DNA of 64,000 nt from the NCBI RefSeq assembly GCF_902859705.1, contig NZ_CADIJO010000004.1, forward strand, positions 186,001 to 250,000, in the 5' to 3' direction. Origin of the DNA: Achromobacter deleyi. Its GTDB lineage: Bacteria > Pseudomonadota > Gammaproteobacteria > Burkholderiales > Burkholderiaceae_B. The notes under the pieces were generated by a model that was not told where the DNA came from, did not search any database, and saw only the letters and a list, made by a program, of their open reading frames with translations. Shown here piece by piece: positions 12,251-19,506 of the stretch (its first letter is position 1; every line of letters begins with the position of its first letter). Position numbers and translations under genes: made by a program.

Positions 12251-13057
12251 TCAGGTGTTGGCCGCCCCCAGCACCCGCATCGCTTCGCGATGCAGTTGCG
12301 GTGTGGCGGCCGCGATCACGCGGCCCTGCGACGCGAGGCCTAACGGCTGCCCCGACCAATCGGTAATGACGCCGCCCGCCCCTTCGATGACGGGCATCAG
12401 CGCCAGATAGTCATAAGGCTGCAGGCCGGCCTCGACCACCAGGTCGACGTGGCCGCTGGCCAGCAGGCCGTAGCTGTAGCAGTCGCCGCCGTAGCGGCGC
12501 ATGCGCACCGACTGGGTCAGCGTATCAAACGCGGCCAGATCGGTGCCTTCGAAGATGTCGGGCGAGGTGGCGTAGAGAATCGCCTGCCCCAGCTCGGTGC
12601 AGCCGCTGGCGCGGCAGACTTCGCCGTTCAAGCGCGCGGGGGCGTCGGCTGCGCCGAGCCAACGTTCGCCCAGCATCGGGATATCGATCAGCCCCAACAC
12701 CGGGCGGCCGCGGTGCAGCAGCGCAAGCAGGGTGCCCCACAACGGGTTGCCCGAGATGAAGGCGCGCGTGCCGTCGATGGGGTCAAGGGACCACACCAGC
12801 TCGGCTTCGGCATGGCTGGCGCCGAATTCCTCGCCGAAGATGCCGTGATCAGGGTATTGGCTGGCGATGGCTGCGCGCAAGGCGGCTTCGACCTCGCGGT
12901 CGGCCTGGGTGACGGGACTTTCGTCCGCTTTGGTATCCACCGACAGCGGGTGGCGGAACCACTGGCGCGACAAGGGCCGGACCTGGTCCGCCAGCGATTG
13001 GGCGAACGAGGAAAAAGCGGCCAGTTGCTGCGCGGTAAGCGGCGGCGAAGTTTGCAT
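12251..13057 (-). CDS. IMPase-family phosphatase (histidinol-phosphatase-like)
   Basis: 268-residue Mg-dependent phosphomonoesterase. Metal-binding motifs are in order: ESPVTQADREVE (about 46-57), GEEF (75-78), WSLDPIDGTRAF (89-100) and a C-terminal PYDYLALMPVIEGAGG replacing the usual WD motif. This places it in the HisN/inositol monophosphatase group. No other histidine genes are nearby, so a biosynthetic HisN role is not suggested. It heads the leftward unit, divergent from an importer of the phosphonate/sugar-phosphate class, so removal of phosphate from an imported organic phosphate is the likely job. Confidence 0.85.
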   Translation of the reverse strand: MQTSPPLTAQQLAAFSSFAQSLADQVRPLSRQWFRHPLSVDTKADESPVTQADREVEAALRAAIASQYPDHGIFGEEFGASHAEAELVWSLDPIDGTRAFISGNPLWGTLLALLHRGRPVLGLIDIPMLGERWLGAADAPARLNGEVCRASGCTELGQAILYATSPDIFEGTDLAAFDTLTQSVRMRRYGGDCYSYGLLASGHVDLVVEAGLQPYDYLALMPVIEGAGGVITDWSGQPLGLASQGRVIAAATPQLHREAMRVLGAANT

Positions 13058-13242
13058 TGACGAGCTCCCAGGCGTGGCGCAGCGCCAAAAAAACCCATGC
13101 GATTAAGGTTTTTCCAGTCTAGACACGTTGCCACAAATTTGCAAATATACCTAAAAACGCAACCCAACCGTCTTACAGCAGGCCGCTGTCCGCAAACCGT
13201 AGCTCACCGCCGTTGCCGTGTATTCCTTTCCGGAGTTCCATC
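13058..13242. promoter_or_regulatory. Divergent promoter region with ATTTGCAAAT palindrome
   Basis: 185 bases between the leftward phosphatase unit and the rightward ABC importer. It is clearly AT-richer than its flanks at 13130-13160. A 10-bp perfect palindrome ATTTGCAAAT lies at 13137-13146 and is a candidate operator, perhaps for the DeoR regulator encoded at 17024. No confident -35/-10 pair was assigned. Confidence 0.45.
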
Positions 13243-14253
13243 ATGCAATGTAAGAAGAAGCTTAGCCTTGTGGTTGCAGTAATTTCCCTAAGTTGTGCAC
13301 AGGCCGCCCACGCGGGCGCCATCACCGTCTATTCCGCGCTGGAAGAAGACGAGATCGCCGCCTACCTGAAGGCCGCCAACGCCGCCATGCCGGACGTGAA
13401 GGTGAACGTGCTGCGCCTGTCCACCGGCGACCTGGGCGCGCGCCTGATCGCCGAAGCGGGCAACCCCCAGCAGGATGTGATCTGGGGCTTTGCCGTCAGC
13501 AACATGCTGGACCCGCGGCTGCAGAAGCTGCTGGAACCCTATGCCGCGAAAGGCATCGACGCCCTGCCCGCCCAGTACAAGGCCGCCGACAACAAGTGGT
13601 TCGCCGCCACAGGTTACGTGGCAGCGTTCTGTGTGAATACCGATCGGCTCAAATCCAAGAACCTGCCCATGCCCACATCGTGGGAAGACTTGGCCAAACC
13701 CGTCTACAAGGGTGAAATCGTCATTCCCAGCCCCGCGGCATCCGGCACGGGCTACCTGCAGATCGTGGCGCTGCTGCAGGGATTGGGCGCCGAGAAGGGC
13801 TGGGCGTACCTGAAGGACTTGGACAAGAACGTGGCGCAGTACACGCCATCCGGCTCGCGCCCATGCAAGATGGCGCGCGCCGGCGAATATGCGATCGGCG
13901 TGTCGTTCGCCTTCCCTGCCATGCAATCCATCGAGGAAGGCTTCCCCGTCAAGATGGTGATTCCGTCGAAATGGGTGGGCTACGAGCTGGAGGCGTCCGG
14001 CCTGATGAAGACCGCCAAGAACCCGACGGACGCCAAGCGTTTCCTGGACTGGACGCTGTCGGCACAGGCCGGCGGGCTCTACAGCAAGTACAAGGAACTG
14101 GTGACCATTCCCGGCGCGGCGCCGAACAAGGCCGCCGAAGCCGCCGGCCTGCCCAAGGACCTGACCGCGGTGCTGTACCCCGTGGACTTCCAGAAATCGG
14201 CCGCCGAGCGCGACGCCACCATCAAGACCTGGCAAGACACCATCAAACGCTGA
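13243..14253 (+). CDS. ABC transporter periplasmic binding protein, PhnS2/AfuA-like
   Basis: 336-residue extracytoplasmic receptor. MQCKKKLSLVVAVISLSC begins a signal peptide with likely cleavage after AHA, before GAITVYSALEEDEIAAYL, the typical first strand of the iron/phosphonate/sugar-phosphate receptor class. The ATG at 13243 has GGAG seven bases upstream; an ATG 30 bases earlier lacks this. In gene neighbourhoods of this type (binding protein, ATPase, double permease) the family is annotated as putative 2-aminoethylphosphonate transport, and related AfuA binds hexose phosphates. A phosphate-bearing ligand is therefore likely. The exact ligand is inference. Confidence 0.85.
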   Translation: MQCKKKLSLVVAVISLSCAQAAHAGAITVYSALEEDEIAAYLKAANAAMPDVKVNVLRLSTGDLGARLIAEAGNPQQDVIWGFAVSNMLDPRLQKLLEPYAAKGIDALPAQYKAADNKWFAATGYVAAFCVNTDRLKSKNLPMPTSWEDLAKPVYKGEIVIPSPAASGTGYLQIVALLQGLGAEKGWAYLKDLDKNVAQYTPSGSRPCKMARAGEYAIGVSFAFPAMQSIEEGFPVKMVIPSKWVGYELEASGLMKTAKNPTDAKRFLDWTLSAQAGGLYSKYKELVTIPGAAPNKAAEAAGLPKDLTAVLYPVDFQKSAAERDATIKTWQDTIKR

Positions 14254-14278
14254 TGGCATGCGGCCGGCTGGAGCAGCC

Positions 14279-15286
14279 ATGTACCTGGAACTGCGCGGGA
14301 TACGCAAGACCTTCGATGGCGCAGTAGCGCTGGAAGGCATCGACCTGTCCGTTGGCGAACACGAATTCGTCTGTTTGCTGGGCCCCAGCGGCTGCGGCAA
14401 GACCACGCTGCTGCGCATTGTGGCAGGACTGCTGCCCTTCGATGCGGGCAGCATCATGCTGGGCGGCCACGATCTGTCGGCGCTGCCGGCGCGCAAGCGC
14501 GGCTTCGGCATCGTGTTCCAGTCGTATTCGCTTTTTCCCAACATGACCGTGGCCGAGAACGTCGGCTACGGCCTGCGCATACGCGGAGAAAGCCGCGACC
14601 GCATCGCAGCGCGCGTGACGGAACTGCTGGCGCTGATCAAGCTGCCCGATTATGCACAGCGCTATCCGCACCAGCTTTCCGGCGGCCAGCAGCAGCGCGT
14701 GGCGCTGGCCCGCGCGCTGGCGGTGGACCCCGCCCTGATCCTGCTCGACGAACCACTGTCAGCGCTGGATGCCCGCGTGCGCACGGACATGCGCGCGGAA
14801 ATTCACGAGGTGCAGCGCCGGCTGCGAATTCCCACCATCATGGTGACCCACGACCAGGAAGAAGCCCTGACGCTGGCCGACAAGATCGTGTGCATGAATG
14901 ACGGGCGCGTGGAGCAAGTCGGATCGCCGTCCGACCTGTATCTGCGCCCCCAGACGCGGTTCGTGGCCAATTTCGTGGGGCTGAGCAATCTGCTGCCCAC
15001 CGATTGGGTACGCCAGGCAATGCCGGCGCTGCTGGCCACGCGGCCCGATGGCGCCAGCGACCGCTTCGAGGCCTGCCTGCGCCCCGAGAGCCTGCGCATC
15101 GCCGCCGACGATGAGGGCCCTGGCCGCGTGCGCGAGATGACTTTCATGGGCAACCTGACGCGTTTGCGAGTGGACTGGCAAGGCCGTGAACTGCTGGTGG
15201 AACAACAGGGCGCGGCCGGACTGTCGCAAGGCGCGCCGGTACGCCTGGACATGGAGCCGGGACAATGCGCCTGGGTCCGCGTATGA
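14279..15286 (+). CDS. ABC transporter ATPase, PhnT2/FbpC-like
   Basis: 335-residue ATPase energising the importer. Walker A GPSGCGKTT (about 37-45), Q-loop FQSYSLFP, signature LSGGQQQRVALARAL, Walker B ILLDEPLSALD and switch VTHDQEEAL are intact. A C-terminal TOBE-like domain follows from about residue 235. An ATG 21 bases upstream is also in frame, but the one at 14279 has GGAG at five-base spacing and gives the usual MYLELRGIRKTF start. It lies 25 bases after the binding-protein stop. Confidence 0.92.
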   Translation: MYLELRGIRKTFDGAVALEGIDLSVGEHEFVCLLGPSGCGKTTLLRIVAGLLPFDAGSIMLGGHDLSALPARKRGFGIVFQSYSLFPNMTVAENVGYGLRIRGESRDRIAARVTELLALIKLPDYAQRYPHQLSGGQQQRVALARALAVDPALILLDEPLSALDARVRTDMRAEIHEVQRRLRIPTIMVTHDQEEALTLADKIVCMNDGRVEQVGSPSDLYLRPQTRFVANFVGLSNLLPTDWVRQAMPALLATRPDGASDRFEACLRPESLRIAADDEGPGRVREMTFMGNLTRLRVDWQGRELLVEQQGAAGLSQGAPVRLDMEPGQCAWVRV

Positions 15287-15323
15287 CGCCGGCTGCCGCG
15301 ACAAGGCGGCCGGGAGCCGCCGC

Positions 15324-17006
15324 GTGAACACCGCCCGCATGAGCGCGACCGCATCCGCCCCCGCCGCCCGCGCGCCCTGGTCGCTGGACCGGGTGCTGCT
15401 GTGGACTTGCGTCGGCATACCGATGGCGGGCCTGGCGCTGTTTTTCCTGTTCCCGCTGGCGACCGTGGCCTGGCGCAGCCTGGTGGAAAAAGATGGCGGG
15501 ATCGGCCTGGGCAACTATGCCGAGGTATTTGCGACCCGCGGCATCCTGACCGCCACCGCCAACAGCCTGACCATGAGCGCGGCCACCACCGTCGTCAGCC
15601 TGCTGCTGGGCTTTGCCATCGCCTACGGCCTGGACCGCAGCCGCATGCGCGGCAAGGCCTACGTCAAGTTGGCGTTGGTGTTGCCGTTGCTGGCGCCTTC
15701 ACTGGTACAGGGCCTGGGCCTGATCTTCATCCTGGGCCGCAATGGCCTGGTGCACCGCTGGACCGGCTGGGAATTCGATATCTATGGCTTCTGGGGCCTG
15801 TTGATTTCCAATGTGTTCTACGCCCTGCCGCAGGCGGTGCTGATCCTGCAGGCGGCGCTGCGCAACACCGACGCACGCTATTACGACGCGGCCGAAGTGA
15901 TGGGCGCATCCAGCACGAGGCAGTTCTTCGACATCACATTGCCCAACTGCAAGTTCGGATTGCTGAGCGCCGCGTTCGTCGTGTTCGTCATCACCATCAC
16001 CGACTTCGGCAACGCTGCGGTGATCGGCGGCAACTACAAGGTGCTGGCCACCGAGATCTACAGCCAGGTGTCTGGCCAGATGAACTTCGGCATGGGATCG
16101 GTGGTGGGCATCCTGCTGCTGCTGCCGTCGTTGATCTCGGTGCAGATCGAACGCGTGGCGTCGCAGCGCCAGTTCGGCGCCGCCTCGCCCAGCGGCCTGC
16201 GCGTGACGCCGCAGCCGGCGCGCGGACGCGACCGAGCCTTCACGGTGGGAGTGCTGCTGTGTACCAGCACGATCGTGGCCACGGTCGCCACCGTGGTGTT
16301 CGCCAGCTTCATGCGGCTGTGGCCCTACCGCATGGAATGGACGCTGAAGCACTACGACATCACGGTCAGTGGTGGCTATGCGCCGCTGTGGACGTCGCTG
16401 TACCTGTCATTGGCCGCCGCGTCCGGCGGCGTGCTGCTGCTGTTCTTCCTGACCTTCGGCGTATGCCGCATTCCGCGGGCCTGGGCCAAGCTGGTGTACC
16501 TGGTGTCGGTGCTGCCGGTAGGCGTGCCTGGTCTGGTGCTGGGGCTGTCTTATATCTTCGCCTTCAACTCGCCGGCCACGCCGCTCTATGCCCTGTATGG
16601 CAGCGCCGCGTTGATCGCGCTATGCAATTTCTACCACTATCACACGCAGGGTTTCCTGACGATGATGACGGGCATGCGCGCAGTGCCGCAGGCCCTGGAA
16701 GAAGCGGTCAGCTGCCTGGGCGGCGGCACCTGGCAGATACTGCGCGATGCGGTGCTGCCGCAGATCGCCCCCACGGTGCTGGGCGTGTTCTTTTTCCTGT
16801 TCATGCGGTCCATGGTCACGTTGTCCGCGGTGATTTTCCTGGTGACGCCCTCGGTCAGCGTGGCGCCGGTTTCTGTCTTGCGGCTGGACGAAGCGGGGTT
16901 CGTCTCGCAGGCGGCAGCGTATTCGACGCTTATCATGCTGGTCGTGGGCGGTTCCCTGCTGGCGATGCGCGCGTTGATCGCGCTGGCGGCACGGCGCCGC
17001 AAATAG
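15324..17006 (+). CDS. ABC transporter fused double permease, PhnU2/FbpB-like
   Basis: About 560 residues with two tandem permease domains, each with roughly six membrane segments. The EAA-type loops are at DAAEVMGASSTRQFFDITLP and EEAVSCLGGGTWQILRDAVLP. It forms the whole membrane pore of the importer. The start is uncertain: GTG at 15324 has GGGAG eight bases upstream, while ATG at 15339 lacks a clear ribosome site; I chose GTG. It follows the ATPase after 37 bases and is followed by the DeoR gene after 17. Confidence 0.88.
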   Translation: MNTARMSATASAPAARAPWSLDRVLLWTCVGIPMAGLALFFLFPLATVAWRSLVEKDGGIGLGNYAEVFATRGILTATANSLTMSAATTVVSLLLGFAIAYGLDRSRMRGKAYVKLALVLPLLAPSLVQGLGLIFILGRNGLVHRWTGWEFDIYGFWGLLISNVFYALPQAVLILQAALRNTDARYYDAAEVMGASSTRQFFDITLPNCKFGLLSAAFVVFVITITDFGNAAVIGGNYKVLATEIYSQVSGQMNFGMGSVVGILLLLPSLISVQIERVASQRQFGAASPSGLRVTPQPARGRDRAFTVGVLLCTSTIVATVATVVFASFMRLWPYRMEWTLKHYDITVSGGYAPLWTSLYLSLAAASGGVLLLFFLTFGVCRIPRAWAKLVYLVSVLPVGVPGLVLGLSYIFAFNSPATPLYALYGSAALIALCNFYHYHTQGFLTMMTGMRAVPQALEEAVSCLGGGTWQILRDAVLPQIAPTVLGVFFFLFMRSMVTLSAVIFLVTPSVSVAPVSVLRLDEAGFVSQAAAYSTLIMLVVGGSLLAMRALIALAARRRK

Positions 17007-17023
17007 ATTAGGAAGCATCCGAT

Positions 17024-17785
17024 ATGTGGCAAGAAGAGCGGTATCAAAGAATCCGCGCCCTGCTGTCTTCCCTGCAGCAGGTATCGACCGACCGTATCGT
17101 CGGCGAACTGGGGGTATCACGGGAAACCGTCAGGCGAGACCTGCTGGAACTGGAGGCGATGGGCGAACTGCGCCGCGTGCACGGCGGCGCCGTGCCGGTA
17201 CACAGCGAGCCGCCCATCACCGAACGCGTGCACACGCGCGTCAAATACAAGCGCGCCATCGCACGCGCCGCGGCAGGCCTGGTCAGCAGCGGACAGACAC
17301 TGTTTCTTGACGCGGGCAGCACCACCAGCGTGCTGGCCGACGAACTGGCCAAGCTGACCGGACTGACCATCATCACCAATTCGTTCGACGTGGCGCTGAA
17401 GGTCGGCGCGGCCGGCAACGGCGCCAACGAACTGATCATGTTGGGCGGCTCGGTGGGCGGCCCGGTGTGCGCCACGGCCGGCGACATCACCATCGCCGAA
17501 ATCCACCGCTACCGCGCCGACCTGGCGCTGCTCTCGCCGGTCGGCGTGGATGCGGAATGCGGCGCCACCAGCTACGACCTGCGCGAGGCCGAAGTCGCCC
17601 GCGCCATGGCCGCCAACGCCAAGCAACGCGTGCTGCTGGCCGACTTCAGCAAGATCGGCCTGTGCAGCCGCGTGTCGTATTGCGAGGTGGGCCGCATCGA
17701 TCACCTGGTCACCAACGTCAACGCGGAAAAGATGCCCGCGTTCGCGCCGTTGAAGACTGCGGTGGGCGCCGTTACCACGGCCTGA
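17024..17785 (+). CDS. DeoR/GlpR-family transcriptional regulator
   Basis: 253-residue repressor-type protein. The N-terminal winged helix-turn-helix (VSTDRIVGELGVSRETVRRD, then LLELEAMGELRRVHGGAV) is typical DeoR, and the C-terminal sugar-phosphate isomerase-like sensor domain contains FLDAGSTTSVLADEL and LLADFSKIG. Family effectors are usually phosphorylated sugars or polyols. It is the last gene of the importer unit, so it probably controls the divergent promoters at 13058-13242. Confidence 0.93.
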   Translation: MWQEERYQRIRALLSSLQQVSTDRIVGELGVSRETVRRDLLELEAMGELRRVHGGAVPVHSEPPITERVHTRVKYKRAIARAAAGLVSSGQTLFLDAGSTTSVLADELAKLTGLTIITNSFDVALKVGAAGNGANELIMLGGSVGGPVCATAGDITIAEIHRYRADLALLSPVGVDAECGATSYDLREAEVARAMAANAKQRVLLADFSKIGLCSRVSYCEVGRIDHLVTNVNAEKMPAFAPLKTAVGAVTTA

Positions 17786-17803
17786 AGCGGAAATTTCCTA
17801 CCC

Positions 17804-17831
17804 TTTTCCTGCAGCAAGCCTCCCCTATAAT
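17804..17831 (+). promoter_or_regulatory. Candidate promoter of the MoxR/bpX unit
   Basis: A perfect TATAAT (17826-17831) lies about 90 bases before the MoxR start, with a weak TTTTCC (17804-17809) 16 bases upstream. It lies in the only long gap (137 bases) before the four-gene unit. Confidence 0.5.
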
Positions 17832-17922
17832 CGGCGACGCCCTCCGGGCACGCCGCCGCCCAGCGGCACCTCCGGCCCAAGACCCTCAGTCGCGTTCGGC
17901 CTTTGCGCAGGGAACCCTTATC

Positions 17923-19044
17923 TTGACCTCATCGATTCAAGTCGCGGCGCAACAGATCCGCGAAGGTATACGGCGTGCCACCACCGGCCTGGTCGGACGC
18001 GAGCAGTTGGCCGAGTTGATCATGCTGGCCGCCGTGGCGCAGGAACATCTGCTGGTCATCGGCCCTCCCGGCACCGCCAAGAGCGCGGTCGTGCGGCGCG
18101 TGGCCCAATCGCTGGGCGGCCGCTACTTTGAATACCTGCTGGGCCGCTACACCGAGCCGTCCGAGATCTTCGGCACCGTCGACCTGCGCAAGCTGCGCGA
18201 AGGTACCGTCGAAACCGACACCACCGGCATGTTGCCGCAGGCGGACGTGGCGTTCCTGGACGAGGTATTCCTGGGTTCGACGGCCATCCTCAATTCCCTG
18301 TTGGGCGTGCTGAACGAGCGGCGCTTCCGCCGCGGCCACACGGACGTGGCTTGCGCGATGCGCGTGTGCGTGGGCGCCGCCAACGCCCTGCCGTCCGATG
18401 AGTCGCTGTCGGCATTCGCCGACCGCTTCATGCTGCGCCTGTTCGTCGAGCCGCTGCCGGACAATCTGCTGGAAGCCATGCTGGAAGGCGGCTGGCAGTC
18501 GGAGCAATCCGCCGCGGCTGCCTCTATCGGCCTGGCGCCTCTGGATACGCTGGGACGCTCGTTGGCGCAGGTGGATCTGACCGCGGCGCGCCCCCCGCTG
18601 GCCAATGCGATACGCAGCCTGCGCCAGGCCGGCATCCCGCTGTCCGACCGGCGTATCGTCAAGTCGCAACGGCTGGTGGCGGCGGCGGCGCTGCTGGGCG
18701 GCCGCCTGCACGCCACGCCGGCCGATCTCTGGCCGCTGCTGTATATGCTGCCGACCAAGGAAACCCAGGAGTCCGGCCGCGACACGCTGCGCGCCTCGCT
18801 GGCGGCGTCCGGCAATCCCAATCTGTTCAGCGCCATCGAAGAAGCCACGCTGCAACCGCATTCCCGAGCCAGCCGCCTGATCGAAGCGTCCCGTCATTGC
18901 CTGGCCGATACCAGCGAAGAAGGCCCCGCTCGACTGGAAGCGTTGCTCAGGGAAATCGACGCGAATTTCTCGCGCGACGAACTGCCTGCCGAACTGCAGG
19001 CGCTGCGGCTGCGCCTGATGGCGCAGCTAATCGCGCCGGCATGA
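17923..19044 (+). CDS. MoxR-family AAA+ ATPase of a MoxR-vWA-propeller unit
   Basis: 373-residue MoxR/RavA-type ATPase. Walker A GPPGTAKS (47-54), Walker B VAFLDE (109-114), sensor-1 VGAANALPSDES and a C-terminal helical lid are present. MoxR proteins work as chaperone-like remodelers with vWA-domain partners. The frame is open far upstream into the DeoR gene, so the start is inferred: TTG at 17923 after AGGGA, giving the normal N-terminus TSSIQVAAQQIREGI. The stop overlaps the next start by four bases (ATGA), which couples translation. It heads the four-gene set resembling the described MoxR-vWA-beta-propeller ternary (bpX) systems. Confidence 0.88.
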   Translation: MTSSIQVAAQQIREGIRRATTGLVGREQLAELIMLAAVAQEHLLVIGPPGTAKSAVVRRVAQSLGGRYFEYLLGRYTEPSEIFGTVDLRKLREGTVETDTTGMLPQADVAFLDEVFLGSTAILNSLLGVLNERRFRRGHTDVACAMRVCVGAANALPSDESLSAFADRFMLRLFVEPLPDNLLEAMLEGGWQSEQSAAAASIGLAPLDTLGRSLAQVDLTAARPPLANAIRSLRQAGIPLSDRRIVKSQRLVAAAALLGGRLHATPADLWPLLYMLPTKETQESGRDTLRASLAASGNPNLFSAIEEATLQPHSRASRLIEASRHCLADTSEEGPARLEALLREIDANFSRDELPAELQALRLRLMAQLIAPA

Positions 19045-19475
19045 ACCCGTCCGACCTGCTGGGGTGGTCCTGGCGGCCCCGCGATCCCGTACCGGAACCT
19101 GGTGCCGCCATCGCCTGGGGCGATGCCGCCGCGCAGCTGCTGACGCGCCTGGCCGAACTGCCCGGCCCGCGCCGGGCACGCCTGCATGCCACGGCGGCCC
19201 CCGATGCGCTGGTCGTGCTGGGCGCAAGCGCGGACCTGCCCTGGGTGGACGGGGCGGATTATGCCGCCGCCAGCGTCGACCCGGCGTTATGGCTGCCTAC
19301 GCGTTGGCAACCCGACCTGCCCCTGGACCTGATATCGCTGGCGTTGCAGGGCCGTCATGGACGCAAGCCCATGCTGCTGTGGCGCGACCCCGCCGTCTGC
19401 ATTCCCCTGGATCGCCAACTGCCCGTCAACACCGAGCTGCTGGAGCGCATCGATGCGCTCTGGCGCGGCCGTTGA
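19041..19475 (+). CDS. Small bpX5-like protein of the MoxR-vWA-propeller unit
   Basis: 144-residue soluble protein starting MNPSDLLGWSWRPRDPVPEP. It has no membrane segment or catalytic motif that I recognise. Tryptophan- and proline-rich patches (LPWVDGADYAA, LWLPTRWQPDLPLDL) resemble the bpX5-type accessory domain of ternary systems as I remember it; this is a memory-based match, not a search result. Its ATG overlaps the MoxR stop, so it is strictly coupled to the ATPase. An adaptor between MoxR and its vWA partner is plausible. Confidence 0.6.
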   Translation: MNPSDLLGWSWRPRDPVPEPGAAIAWGDAAAQLLTRLAELPGPRRARLHATAAPDALVVLGASADLPWVDGADYAAASVDPALWLPTRWQPDLPLDLISLALQGRHGRKPMLLWRDPAVCIPLDRQLPVNTELLERIDALWRGR

Positions 19476-19506
19476 TTCCTCTTCCCGCTCCGTAATCGTC
19501 TGACCC

